Shown here one piece after another: positions 24,583-33,310 of a stretch of 64,000 bases of DNA. The notes under the pieces are model-generated. The model ran no database searches and was not told the origin of the DNA. It saw nothing but the letters and a program-made list of their open reading frames with translations. Position numbers and translations under genes: made by a program. The stretch covers positions 62,001-126,000 of the forward strand of contig NZ_JBDLLU010000002.1 in the NCBI RefSeq assembly GCF_039749495.1, in the 5' to 3' direction. Each line of letters starts with the position of its first letter. The stretch's first letter is position 1. This DNA is from Dehalogenimonas sp. THU2. Its GTDB lineage: Bacteria; Chloroflexota; Dehalococcoidia; Dehalococcoidales; Dehalococcoidaceae.

Positions 24583-27345
24583 ATGAGTAAACCCCGTTTA
24601 GTCCTTTTCGATGCCAGCGCCCTGGTGCACCGCGCTTACCACGCTTTCAAGTACAGCCGCCAGCTAACCGTGAGCAAGACCGGCGAGGTGACCAGCGCCG
24701 TTTTCGGATTTACCAATATCCTCTTGAAAGTGCTTTCCGACCTCAAACCGGATTGCTACGCTATCGCGTTCGACCGCAAGGGGCCGACCTTTCGCCACGA
24801 ACTTTCGACAGCCTACAAAGCCCACCGCCCGGAGACGCCGGCGGAGCTTATCGCTCAGATGGGCCGGGTCAGGCAACTGGTGGATGCCTTCGACATGCCG
24901 GTCTTCGAGCAGCAGGGTTATGAAGCCGACGACCTCCTGGGCACCCTGGCGCGGCGGGCCGAGGCGGCGGGGGCGGATGTGATCATCGTCACCGGCGACG
25001 CCGACGCCATGCAACTCGTGAATGACGCGGTCAAGGTGTTGTACCCCAAACCCGGCGGCACCTTTTCCGACACCATGCTCTTCGATGCGGCAACGGTGAT
25101 GGTCAAATTCGGCGTGCCGCCGCACCGAGTGGCCGATTACAAGGCGCTGGTCGGTGACGCTTCCGATAATATAGCCGGCGTTCCTGGCATCGGCCAGAAA
25201 ACGGCGGTGAAGCTGCTCACCGAATTCGACGGCATCGACGCCATTTACGAGAATATCGAACTCATCCGGCCGGAAAAACTTAGAGAACTGCTGCGTCGCG
25301 AAGAAGCGGCGGCGCGGCAGAGCCTGACGCTGGCGACCATCGTCACCGACCTGCCGATCGCCTTCATCCTCGAAGAATGCCGGATCAGCCGCTTCGAACG
25401 CGATAAGGTTATCCCTTTGCTGCAGGAACTCGAATTCACCTCGCTGATCAACCGGTTGCCGAGGATCGGGACAGTTGAAACCGCCACCCCGGGCGGGCGA
25501 CCCAATGGGTCGCCCCTACAGGTGACGCCCGTACCACAGCCGCCGGCGATCGAATGCCGCTATACGCTTGTCGATACGATGGAGAAGCTAGCCGAATTGG
25601 CGAAGCGACTATCGCGCGTCGAGAAACTGGCGTTGGACACCGAAACGACCGGCCTGAACACGCTGACGGCGGAGATCGTCGGATTATCTCTATCCCCGGC
25701 GGCGGGGGAGGGTTACTACCTGCCGGTGGGACATGTCGGGGTCGAAGGGGCGCAATTGGAGCTTTCGGAGGTGGTCAAGGCGCTCGCCGGTGTCATGGCC
25801 GACCGGAAGATCGTCAAGATCGCCCACAACGCCAAATTCGATCTCCAGATATTGCAAAACGCCGGTTTCACGGTGAACGGACTCGATTTCGACACCATGC
25901 TGGCGGCACACCTGCTAGGGGAAAAATCGCTCTCGCTCAAGGGACTGGCTTTCAGCCGCCTGGGGGTGGAGATGACTCCCATAACCGCGCTCATCGGCGA
26001 GGGTAAGAATCAGAAATGCATTTCCGTATGCCAGCTCACAGAGACAGCGGAATATGCCTGCGCCGATGCCGACATGACCTTCCGTCTGGCTGAACTCCTG
26101 GCACCGGAACTGGACCGGGAGAACCAGCGAAAACTGTTCGCTGAAGTGGAAATGCCTCTCGTCCCGGTAATCATGGACATGGAGCGCACCGGCATCGCCA
26201 TCGATTCGGAGATGCTGGGGCGGATGTCGGAACGCCTGGCCGTGCAATTGAACGCTCTCGAACAGGATATCCATGAACAGGCCGGTCACCCCTTCAACAT
26301 CGCCTCGCCCAAACAACTGGGAGACGTCCTTTTCGGTGAATTGCATCTCCCCGCCGGGCGCAAGACACAGACCGGCTACTGTACCGACGCGGCGGTACTG
26401 GAAGAACTCAAGGACCAGCACACCATCGTCCGCCTCATCTTGGAATACCGCACGTTAGCCAAACTGAAATCGACCTACGTGGATACCTTGCCGCAGATGG
26501 TCGACGCCTGCGACGGGCGGCTGCACACCAGCTTCAACCAGGCGCGCACCGCCACGGGCCGCCTGTCATCCAGCGATCCCAACCTGCAGAACATCCCGGT
26601 GCGCGGCGAACTGGGGCGGGAGATACGCAGGGCCTTCGTGGCTCCGCCCGGTTATGTATTGCTGGCCGCCGACTATTCCCAGATCGACCTGCGGGCGCTG
26701 GCGCACCTGGCCGGCGATGCCGACCTCATTACCGCTTTCAAGAATAACGAGGATATCCACACCGCGACCGCCATAAGGTTGTACAACATACCGAAGGAAG
26801 AGGTCACTCCGGAGATGCGGCGCTTCGCCAAGACGGTCAACTTCGGCGTCATCTACGGTATGAGCGGTTACGGTCTGGAACAGGCGACCGAGATGACGCG
26901 GGAAGAATCTTCCAAATTCATCGCCACTTACTTCGAACGCTACCCCGGCATCAAAAGCTACCTGGAAGCCACCAAGGAGCAGGCGCGCTCGCGCGGCTAC
27001 GTGGAGACCATATTGGGCCGCCGCCGCTATATTCCCGACATCAACGCCTCCAACCGCCAGGTGCGGGAGGCGGCCGAGCGGATGGCCATCAACATGCCGG
27101 TGCAGGGAACCTCGGCGGATATCATCAAGGTGGCGATGCTGCATGTCCGCCGGGAGATGATCGAACGCAAATTGAAGAGCCGCCTCCTCCTGCAGGTGCA
27201 CGACGAACTTATCTTCGAAGTGCCGCAAAACGAGCTGATGTTCATGTCCGAGCTGGCCTCACGGCTGATGTCCGGGGCGGTGAAACTGGCCGTACCCCTT
27301 AAAGTTGATCTTAAATACGGCGTCAACTGGGGAGAGATGGAATAA
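24583..27345 (+). CDS. polA: DNA polymerase I
   Basis: A 920-residue repair polymerase with all three activities. Residues 1-290 are the 5' nuclease (FDASALVHRAYHAFK, YEADDLLGTLA, VTGDADAMQLV, GDASDNIAGVPGIGQKTA). The 3'-5' exonuclease is intact, with Exo I LDTETTGLN (D352), Exo II HNAKFDLQIL and Exo III YACADADMTF. The polymerase domain has SSSDPNLQNIPVR, DYSQIDLRALAH, RRFAKTVNFGVIYGMSGYGL and LLQVHDELIFEVP. Between the first two domains, residues about 303-314 (TPGGRPNGSPLQ) are encoded by a copy of a palindromic intergenic repeat. The mRNA is probably leaderless. Confidence 0.96.
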   Translation: MSKPRLVLFDASALVHRAYHAFKYSRQLTVSKTGEVTSAVFGFTNILLKVLSDLKPDCYAIAFDRKGPTFRHELSTAYKAHRPETPAELIAQMGRVRQLVDAFDMPVFEQQGYEADDLLGTLARRAEAAGADVIIVTGDADAMQLVNDAVKVLYPKPGGTFSDTMLFDAATVMVKFGVPPHRVADYKALVGDASDNIAGVPGIGQKTAVKLLTEFDGIDAIYENIELIRPEKLRELLRREEAAARQSLTLATIVTDLPIAFILEECRISRFERDKVIPLLQELEFTSLINRLPRIGTVETATPGGRPNGSPLQVTPVPQPPAIECRYTLVDTMEKLAELAKRLSRVEKLALDTETTGLNTLTAEIVGLSLSPAAGEGYYLPVGHVGVEGAQLELSEVVKALAGVMADRKIVKIAHNAKFDLQILQNAGFTVNGLDFDTMLAAHLLGEKSLSLKGLAFSRLGVEMTPITALIGEGKNQKCISVCQLTETAEYACADADMTFRLAELLAPELDRENQRKLFAEVEMPLVPVIMDMERTGIAIDSEMLGRMSERLAVQLNALEQDIHEQAGHPFNIASPKQLGDVLFGELHLPAGRKTQTGYCTDAAVLEELKDQHTIVRLILEYRTLAKLKSTYVDTLPQMVDACDGRLHTSFNQARTATGRLSSSDPNLQNIPVRGELGREIRRAFVAPPGYVLLAADYSQIDLRALAHLAGDADLITAFKNNEDIHTATAIRLYNIPKEEVTPEMRRFAKTVNFGVIYGMSGYGLEQATEMTREESSKFIATYFERYPGIKSYLEATKEQARSRGYVETILGRRRYIPDINASNRQVREAAERMAINMPVQGTSADIIKVAMLHVRREMIERKLKSRLLLQVHDELIFEVPQNELMFMSELASRLMSGAVKLAVPLKVDLKYGVNWGEME
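25491..25522 (+). repeat. Palindromic repeat inserted in frame in polA
   Basis: GGGCGGGCGACCCAATGGGT and the adjoining CGCCCCTACAGG form a GC-rich palindrome (GGGCGACCC / GGGTCGCCC) ending in CCCTACA, the same design as the cores at 51084-51112, 56833-56863 and 58443-58470. It codes for the PolA linker segment between the 5' nuclease and the proofreading domain. Confidence 0.75.
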
Positions 27346-27347
27346 CC

Positions 27348-27947
27348 TTGCGCCCCTTCCCGGCAGCCGTTTATATTCTGGCGTTGTTTATTTTCACTCT
27401 GCTGGCGATCAATGCCGGCTTCGGAGCTCAACGCCTGGACCGGGTCCTGCTCGATGTTTTTCGGGGACTGCAGTCCGCACCGCTCGATGTACCGATGCGG
27501 GCGGTCGAATTCATCGGCGACACCTGGCCGTCCATCATCCTCCCGGGCATGGCCGCGGTCTGGTTCTGGGTAAAAGGCTACCGGCGCGAAGCGCTGTGGC
27601 TGGTAACCGCCCTGGCGACAGTAGCGCTGGCTGGCGCCGTCGTAAAAGGTGTGGTCGACCGCACCCGGCCGGACGGCGGGTATTTCAGTTTCACATCGGG
27701 GCATACCGGGTATTTTACCGTCTTCTGCGGGTTTTTATTCTTCCGGTTGAAATCGATCGTTTCCGACCAGAGATGGTTTACTGCCTGGCGATGGGGGCTC
27801 GTGATGCCGGCGGTGTTGACTGGTGTTTCACGGCTATACTTCGGCGTTCACTGGCCGACGGATGTGCTGGGCGGGTTTCTTCTGGGCGTTATCGTCCTGG
27901 TTCCGGTATTGTGGCGGCTTGATTACGATGACGGGACTGCGACATAA
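27348..27947 (+). CDS. PAP2-family phosphatase (membrane)
   Basis: A 199-residue membrane protein with six hydrophobic segments and the three acid-phosphatase motifs: KGVVDRTRP (KxxxxxxRP), FTSGHTGYF (the SGH core, with Thr in place of the usual Pro) and SRLYFGVHWPTDVLGG (SRxxxxxHxxxD). Such enzymes dephosphorylate phosphatidate, undecaprenyl diphosphate or related lipids at the outer membrane face. The TTG start at 27348 is two bases after the polA stop, so it is co-transcribed. It is a candidate UppP-like/PgpB-like enzyme; substrate unknown. Confidence 0.87.
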   Translation: MRPFPAAVYILALFIFTLLAINAGFGAQRLDRVLLDVFRGLQSAPLDVPMRAVEFIGDTWPSIILPGMAAVWFWVKGYRREALWLVTALATVALAGAVVKGVVDRTRPDGGYFSFTSGHTGYFTVFCGFLFFRLKSIVSDQRWFTAWRWGLVMPAVLTGVSRLYFGVHWPTDVLGGFLLGVIVLVPVLWRLDYDDGTAT

Positions 27948-28076
27948 TCAGTTCGGTATACGAACGCGAAACTGGCGATGATCGGGGCGGGCAGGTCTTA
28001 GAGGGCCCCTACACGAGACTGGGTGGGATTTTCGTCGTAAATGAAAAATAATTGATTTGGAAATTGAGGTAAACAC

Positions 28077-28949
28077 ATGCCCGAATTACCTGAAGTTGAG
28101 ACGGTAACCAATGAGATACGGCCTTACGTCCTGGGCCGCCGTATCGCAGATGTCGCGGTCAACTGGCCGGGGACGGTGAAAGGGCATGTCGTCGATGAGT
28201 TTGTCGCTGGACTGAGAGGGCAAACGGTTACCGGAGTCTTCCGCAGGGGTAAGTTCGTCGTCTGGCAACTATCGAACGGAAAACGGTTGCTGACACATCT
28301 CAAGATGACCGGTTCTCTCATCGCGGCCGCGGCCGGCGGTGAACCGCCGCCTTATTATCGCGTTGAAATCACCCTGGACGACGGTGGGAAGGTGTTCTTT
28401 CGTGATCCGCGGAAGTTCGGCCGGATGAAGCTGATCGACGGTGATGGGGTTTTGGACGAGCTCGGACCAGAACCGCTCGAGCCGGAGTTTACCCCTCAGG
28501 TATTCGAAGCGATCCTAAAAAAACGCAAGAGTCCCATTAAGCCGACGCTCCTCGACCAGACGCTGATCGCCGGCATCGGCAACATGTACGCCGATGAAGC
28601 TTTATTCGAGGCAAAGATCCACCCGCTACGGCCGGCGGACAGCCTGACCCCCGGAGAATATCGCGAACTGCATGCCGCCATACAGCACATACTGAAAGCC
28701 GCCATCGAGAGCAAAGGCGCCAGCATCGCCAACTATATCCGCCCCGGCGGCGAACTGGGGCATGCGCATTTCGCTTTCAAAGTCGCACACAAGCGCGGGG
28801 AGAATTGCCCCAGATGCGGGACTCCGTTACAACGGATTGTTGTGCGGGGGAGGGGAACCTATCTGTGCCCGAAATGCCAGACCGCCAGCCCCGGAAATTC
28901 GAGACACGAAATCCGAAATACAAAACAAATTCAAAATTCCAATGGTTAA
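28077..28949 (+). CDS. mutM: Formamidopyrimidine-DNA glycosylase (MutM/Fpg)
   Basis: Removes 8-oxoguanine and ring-opened purines. The catalytic N-terminus MPELPEVETVTNEIRP (P2, E3), LTHLKMTGSL with the conserved lysine, DPRKFGRMKL, the helix-two-turn-helix GIGNMYADEALF, and the C-terminal zinc finger CPRCG...CPKCQ are all there. After the zinc finger, residues about 273-290 (GNSRHEIRNTKQIQNSNG) are read from the AT-rich dispersed repeat beginning at 28894, so the 290-residue protein carries a repeat-derived tail. Oxidative-lesion repair fits an anaerobe that meets occasional oxygen. Confidence 0.95.
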   Translation: MPELPEVETVTNEIRPYVLGRRIADVAVNWPGTVKGHVVDEFVAGLRGQTVTGVFRRGKFVVWQLSNGKRLLTHLKMTGSLIAAAAGGEPPPYYRVEITLDDGGKVFFRDPRKFGRMKLIDGDGVLDELGPEPLEPEFTPQVFEAILKKRKSPIKPTLLDQTLIAGIGNMYADEALFEAKIHPLRPADSLTPGEYRELHAAIQHILKAAIESKGASIANYIRPGGELGHAHFAFKVAHKRGENCPRCGTPLQRIVVRGRGTYLCPKCQTASPGNSRHEIRNTKQIQNSNG

Positions 28950-29033
28950 AGCCCGAGAGTGTTTCGGTGACTCATTTTTCGGTAATTCGGATCCATTTCG
29001 AGCTTCGATATTCGGATTTCGGATTTATCGATC
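28894..29033. repeat. AT-rich inverted-arm repeat overlapping the mutM 3' end
   Basis: The left arm (AAATTCGAGACACGAAATCC and onward) forms the last 18 codons of mutM. The right arm (CGAGCTTCGATATTCGGATT and TCGGATTTAT) ends just before the EamA gene's ATG. The arms are imperfect inverted copies. Confidence 0.7.
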
Positions 29034-29942
29034 ATGACCGATTGGGTGATTATCGCGGTGATAGGAACAGTTGCCGTGGCGGGGGTGAACATCATCGACT
29101 CCCACCTCATCGGCCGGCGGATGCCATCGCTACGGGCTTTTCTGGTGCCGGTGAGCGCTGTCGTTTTGATCTTCGCGCTGGCAACCATGGTGCTGTTCCC
29201 GCTGCCGGAGAATATCGGGATGGGTCCATTGCTGGCGGCGGTGGGCGCGGGAATCATCCGGGCGGTGTCCGTGGGCCTGCTGCTCAATATCTTCCGCACC
29301 GAGGAAGTTTCCTGGGCCATACCGGTCTATCACACTTATCCGGTGTTCGTGGCTTTGATGGCGGTGCCTCTATTAGGCGAGACGCTGGCCTGGCTGCATT
29401 GGCTGGCGATAGCCGTCATCGTCGGCGGCACAGTGGTGCTTTCGGCTCAGCGGGGGGCCGGCGGGGGTATTAAATGGCGGGGACGTCCGATCATGTTGCT
29501 GGTCACGGCAGCCCTACTGAGTGCTACCGCGGATGTATTGAGCAAGTATGCGCTAGGCGAGATCAGCTTCTGGAACATGTACTGGATAGGCTCGCTTTGC
29601 CTGGTGACTATGTATTTCGCTTTTTCGCTCCGGCCGGCGGTGATCCGGCAACTCCTGGCGCTACCCCAACGCGGCCGCACCGCGGTGCTGATAATGCTTA
29701 ATGAAGCGCTGGCGATGGCAGGCATCCTGCTGGTGTTCAACGCAATGGCCTCCGGACCGGTATCGCTGGTCTCGGCCATTACGGGCAGCCGGCCGATTTT
29801 CGTCTTTTTCCTGGCTCTATTGATGAACCGATTGGTCCCCGGATTTTTACTGCGCACCGATACCGGACGAAGAGCGAATATGGTGCGACTGGCGGCCACC
29901 ATGATGATCGCCTGCGGTATAGCTATAATATACCTTGCGTGA
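29034..29942 (+). CDS. EamA/DMT-family membrane transporter
   Basis: A 302-residue protein with about ten hydrophobic helices arranged as two EamA repeats. Typical elements are the IPVYHTYPVFVALMAVPLLGE loop closing the first repeat, and AMASGPVSLVSAITGSRPIFVF in the second. The family includes exporters of amino acids, nucleosides and sugars; substrate cannot be read from sequence. The ATG at 29034 directly follows the right arm of a dispersed repeat and has no obvious ribosome site, so the start is less certain than the gene. Confidence 0.8.
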   Translation: MTDWVIIAVIGTVAVAGVNIIDSHLIGRRMPSLRAFLVPVSAVVLIFALATMVLFPLPENIGMGPLLAAVGAGIIRAVSVGLLLNIFRTEEVSWAIPVYHTYPVFVALMAVPLLGETLAWLHWLAIAVIVGGTVVLSAQRGAGGGIKWRGRPIMLLVTAALLSATADVLSKYALGEISFWNMYWIGSLCLVTMYFAFSLRPAVIRQLLALPQRGRTAVLIMLNEALAMAGILLVFNAMASGPVSLVSAITGSRPIFVFFLALLMNRLVPGFLLRTDTGRRANMVRLAATMMIACGIAIIYLA

Positions 29943-30078
29943 TAAAATCCGAAGCATGAAATGCGGAATTCGAAACACGCCCGAATCCTCGAAGATTTCT
30001 CATTAGGAATCGATTCGATTTAAATATCCCGTTTAATCCGGAGTATTGGCAAGACCATAAGCACAGAGAGTGAATTGT
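29943..30078. other. Intergenic gap with partial repeat arm
   Basis: It contains a fragment of the AT-rich repeat arm (AAAATCCGAAGCATGAAATG and GGAATTCGAAACACG, 29943-29978) followed by AT-rich sequence. I could not place a clear promoter for the racemase gene. Confidence 0.45.
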
Positions 30079-30771
30079 ATGAAGACCATCGGTCTCCTCG
30101 GCGGCATGAGCTGGAACTCCACGGCGGACTATTACCGTCTCATCAACGAAGGTGTCGCCCGCAGGTTGGGTGGTCTTCACTCAGCAAAAATCATTCTGCA
30201 TAGTTTCGATTTTGATGAAATCGAACAGCTACAGAGCGGCGGGCTGTGGGCTGAGGCCGCGGTGAAACTGTCCGAAGCGGCAGGATCCCTGAAAAGCGCC
30301 GGCGCCGAATTCCTCGTTATCGCCACCAATACAATGCATAAAGTGGCTGACGAAGTGGAGTCGGCGAGCGGATTACCAATGCTTCATATCGCCGAGTCTG
30401 CAGGCGAAAGTGTCAAGAAAATGGGATTAAAGAAGGTTGGCTTACTAGGCACACGTTTTACGATGAGCGAAGGTTTCTATAGCAGCCGACTAACTGAAAA
30501 GTTCGGAATCGAGGTACTGGTACCTGATGCGAACGAGCAGCAGATTATCAACAGCATCATCTACGACGAACTCTGCCGCGGCTGTATCCAGGATGCTTCA
30601 CGCTGGGCCTGCCAGTTGATTATCGAAAACCTGGTCAGCCGAGGCGCAGAAGGTATCGTCCTGGCCTGTACCGAGCTTCCACTGCTTATCAAACAGTCCG
30701 ATGTGATGGTGCCGGTATTCGACACTTCCCGGTTGCACGTTACGGCGGCGGTGGCGCGGGCGCTGGCTTGA
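30079..30771 (+). CDS. Aspartate/glutamate racemase family protein
   Basis: A 230-residue PLP-independent racemase. The N-terminal MKTIGLLGGMSWNST and the two catalytic loops IATNTMHKVADE and VLACTELPLLI are seen. In the first loop the usual catalytic Cys is Thr (ATNTMHK) while the second keeps its Cys. The same Thr/Cys pair is known from the E. coli YgeA-type L-Asp/Glu-specific racemases, so activity is plausible. The ATG at 30079 is preferred over the GTG three codons earlier because AGAGAG lies at a fitting distance. Confidence 0.88.
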   Translation: MKTIGLLGGMSWNSTADYYRLINEGVARRLGGLHSAKIILHSFDFDEIEQLQSGGLWAEAAVKLSEAAGSLKSAGAEFLVIATNTMHKVADEVESASGLPMLHIAESAGESVKKMGLKKVGLLGTRFTMSEGFYSSRLTEKFGIEVLVPDANEQQIINSIIYDELCRGCIQDASRWACQLIIENLVSRGAEGIVLACTELPLLIKQSDVMVPVFDTSRLHVTAAVARALA

Positions 30772-30854
30772 CATCATCCGCTGAAAGTCCCAGAATATAT
30801 TGTTGTCTTTAACGGCAACTCTTTTATTTGGACGCGGGAAGTAGGTGATTCTTT

Positions 30855-31061
30855 TTGACCGAAGTCAGACCGGAATATAATGAAACTTTCGAGGGGATGC
30901 TTAAGCGCTTCAACCGCAAAGTGCAGCTTGACGGCGTCATCCGCGAAGCACGGCGCCGCAGCCGTTTTGAAAAGCCGCTAACCCGCCGCAAACGCAAGGA
31001 AACGGCCACCCGCCGTGCCGCCATCAAAGCCGCCCGCAAAGCGGCGGGCAGGACCAGATAA
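30855..31061 (+). CDS. rpsU: 30S ribosomal protein S21
   Basis: A 68-residue highly basic protein. The EVRPEYNETFEGMLKRFNRKV opening and the arginine/lysine-rich RRRSRFEKPLTRRKRKETATRR core fit S21. It binds the platform of the small subunit near the 16S 3' end and helps initiation. It starts with TTG at 30855, with AGGTGA about six bases before. It is a single gene, closed by a strong terminator. Confidence 0.93.
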   Translation: MTEVRPEYNETFEGMLKRFNRKVQLDGVIREARRRSRFEKPLTRRKRKETATRRAAIKAARKAAGRTR

Positions 31062-31094
31062 CTCTGCAACCTGCCTTTTCGATCAGTAATTGAA

Positions 31095-31123
31095 GACTCC
31101 GCCCAATGGGCGGAGTCTTTTTT
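31095..31123 (+). terminator. Rho-independent terminator of rpsU
   Basis: GACTCCGCCC (31095-31104) pairs with GGGCGGAGTC (31108-31117) around a three-base loop, followed by TTTTTT. It starts 33 bases after the stop. Confidence 0.92.
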
Positions 31124-31190
31124 AGCTTCTTCAGTTTTACTTTCGGAATCCAATTTTTATACCGATTTCGACAATTGCATCGATACGCCA

Positions 31191-32357
31191 CTAGGTTTCG
31201 GAGTTTCGATCCTTGAGCCATTGCCGTTTCTGATTCAGACGCACCGCCTCATCGGTGGTACGATAAGTCGACAAAAAGTCCCGGGCAAAATCATCGTACC
31301 GGTCATCGATGACCGCCTGGCGGATCTCTGTCATCAGGCGCCGCATATAGTAAAGGTTGTGCAGTGTCGCCAGCCGGTAAGCCAGCAACTCTTTAGCCCG
31401 GAACAGGTGGTGCACATAACCCGCCGAGAAACGAGCGCAGGTATAACAGCCACAACCGGCATCGATCGGGTTCTTATCGCCTTCATACCGGGCGTTGGCG
31501 ATATCGATACGCCCCTGCCGGGTGAATAACGCGCCGTTCCTGGCCACCCGCGTCGGCAGGGCCGAATCGAACATGTCGATGCCGGCGCCCACCGCCCGGA
31601 CGATATCCTCCGGCGAGCCGACTCCCATGAGGTAACGCGGCTTGCCGGCCGGCAGGACGGAGGTAGTTTCGGCGGTGATCTCTATGGTCTGATCCTTACT
31701 CTCACCGATAGCCAAACCGCCGATGGCATAACCGGGGAAATCCTCCGCCACCAGCCCCTCCGCCGAGCGCCGCCGCAGATCGGCGTGCAAGCCGCCCTGC
31801 ACGATGGGAAAAAGAGCCTGGTCATCCCGTGTCTTAGCTTTCAGGCATCTCAATGCCCAAGAGTGGGTCCTGGCGACCGCGGCGGCGATGACCTCCCGCG
31901 AACCTTCCACCGGCGGACACTCATCCAGCGCCATGATGATATCGGCACCGAACGATTCCTGGTATTTTACCGCCAGCTCCGGGCTGAAGAAATGCTCCGA
32001 TCCGTCGATATGAGAGCGGAAAGTGACGCCCTCGTCGCTCATTTTGCGTAACGGCGACAACGAGAAAACCTGGTAACCGCCCGAATCGGTCAGCAGCACG
32101 CCGTCCCAACCCATGAATTTGTGAAGCCCGCCATAACTCTCGACCACTTTGGTACCCGGTCGCAGGTAGAGATGATAGTTATTGGCCAGGATCAAACCAT
32201 ATCCCATGTCCCTGACCTCATCCGGGGTCAGCGTCTTGATAGTAGCCTGAGAACCCACCGGCATGAAACACGGCGTTTCGACGCTGCCATGGAGGGTGTG
32301 CAGGTTACCCGCGCGGGTGGGTCCGGTTTTTACCAGATCAAAAGATATCGCCGTCAT
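31191..32357 (-). CDS. tgt: tRNA-guanine transglycosylase (queuine tRNA-ribosyltransferase)
   Basis: Exchanges guanine-34 of GUN-anticodon tRNAs for preQ1. The 388 residues include TPCFMPVGSQATIK, the nucleophile region LTDSGGYQVFSLS, the GGLAIGES base-binding loop, MGVGSPEDIVRAVGAGIDMFD and the C-terminal zinc site CGCYTCARF...H. The length is normal. It is the last gene of the alaS-ruvX-HPP-tgt unit, seven bases after the HPP gene. No queuosine synthesis genes (queA, queC-F) are in the window. Confidence 0.95.
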   Translation of the reverse strand: MTAISFDLVKTGPTRAGNLHTLHGSVETPCFMPVGSQATIKTLTPDEVRDMGYGLILANNYHLYLRPGTKVVESYGGLHKFMGWDGVLLTDSGGYQVFSLSPLRKMSDEGVTFRSHIDGSEHFFSPELAVKYQESFGADIIMALDECPPVEGSREVIAAAVARTHSWALRCLKAKTRDDQALFPIVQGGLHADLRRRSAEGLVAEDFPGYAIGGLAIGESKDQTIEITAETTSVLPAGKPRYLMGVGSPEDIVRAVGAGIDMFDSALPTRVARNGALFTRQGRIDIANARYEGDKNPIDAGCGCYTCARFSAGYVHHLFRAKELLAYRLATLHNLYYMRRLMTEIRQAVIDDRYDDFARDFLSTYRTTDEAVRLNQKRQWLKDRNSET

Positions 32358-32364
32358 ATTATCC

Positions 32365-32865
32365 TCAAAATAAATCCACCAGGTAACGCCTCAGGAGGTA
32401 GTGAATAACCGCCAGTAAAACAGCGAAAAGCAGCACGAACAGTATGGTCCCCCAACTCCACCCGGCGATAAAAAGACCGATCGATGTGGCCGCCGCGGGA
32501 GGGTGCTCCGTATTGGTCGCGGCCATCAGGAACATAGCCAGGGCAAAAGTTACGGCAAGGCCAAAGGCAGTCACCAGTGTCGAACCTTCAATTAAACCCG
32601 TTAATTGTCCGCTGAAGAGCAAATGACAGGCGGTGCCGGAAACCAGCCCAACCGCGTGACCGCCAATGAGTCGCCGCGGACGGGCGGTAATTGAATGTGG
32701 CATGGAAAAAACTATAAAGCCACTGGCGCCAAGCGCGGCGACGATGACTACCTGGGTCATCCGTTCCACCAGCAGGAGAACCAGGAAAAAGACCCCTAAC
32801 CCAAGCAGACTCTGGATGATGTAAGGGCGGGGATTCTTTTTAAAATGGGGGTCGATCAACTCCAT
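32365..32865 (-). CDS. HPP-family integral membrane protein
   Basis: A 166-residue protein with four membrane spans. The HPP signature NTEHPPAAATSIGLF sits between spans 3 and 4, and VAALGASGFIVF and HAVGLVSG precede it. Some HPP proteins transport nitrite in chloroplasts and cyanobacteria; bacterial short forms are uncharacterised. I place the start at MELIDPHFKKNP (32865), four bases after the ruvX stop; the longer open frame only overlaps ruvX. A carrier role is an inference from the family. Confidence 0.85.
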   Translation of the reverse strand: MELIDPHFKKNPRPYIIQSLLGLGVFFLVLLLVERMTQVVIVAALGASGFIVFSMPHSITARPRRLIGGHAVGLVSGTACHLLFSGQLTGLIEGSTLVTAFGLAVTFALAMFLMAATNTEHPPAAATSIGLFIAGWSWGTILFVLLFAVLLAVIHYLLRRYLVDLF

Positions 32866-32869
32866 GAGC

Positions 32870-33304
32870 TCAAATCCCCGGAGGCCGGTTCTCATCCAGC
32901 CAGTCCTGAAGGATGACCGCCGCGGCGACGGCATCATCCCTCTCTTTGGAATAAAAACCCTTTTTCTTTTTGCGGTTGGCTTTCATGATCTCTTTGGCAC
33001 CCGCGGTTGAAAATCGTTCGTCCTGGAAAAGGATCGGAGAGTCGGTCAGGGACGCCAGACGCTGGGCGAACTGCTGCACGCGTTCAGCCTGGGTGCCGAC
33101 GACGCCGGTAAGCATACGCGGCAATCCGACGATCACCTTGCTTGCCCGGTGTTCGTCGATGAGTTTCACCACCGCCTCAGCGTCGGTGATCTCATCCCTG
33201 CGCTCCAATATGGTCAGCGGCCGCGCGATGATGCCCATCGGGTCGGAAAGCGAAACACCCACCCACTTATCGCCGACGTCCAGACCGATGACGCGCTCAA
33301 GCAC
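32870..33304 (-). CDS. ruvX: Putative Holliday junction resolvase / pre-16S rRNA nuclease (YqgF)
   Basis: A 144-residue RNase H-fold nuclease. It begins MLERVIGLDVGDKWVGVSLSD with the first catalytic aspartate, has VIVGLPRMLTGVVGTQAE, FQDERFSTAGAKEIM with a conserved Glu, and ends with KERDDAVAAAVILQDWLD. YqgF proteins mature the 5' end of 16S rRNA in E. coli. It follows alaS after six bases, a gene order common in bacteria. Confidence 0.93.
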   Translation of the reverse strand: MLERVIGLDVGDKWVGVSLSDPMGIIARPLTILERRDEITDAEAVVKLIDEHRASKVIVGLPRMLTGVVGTQAERVQQFAQRLASLTDSPILFQDERFSTAGAKEIMKANRKKKKGFYSKERDDAVAAAVILQDWLDENRPPGI

Positions 33305-33310
33305 GAAATA

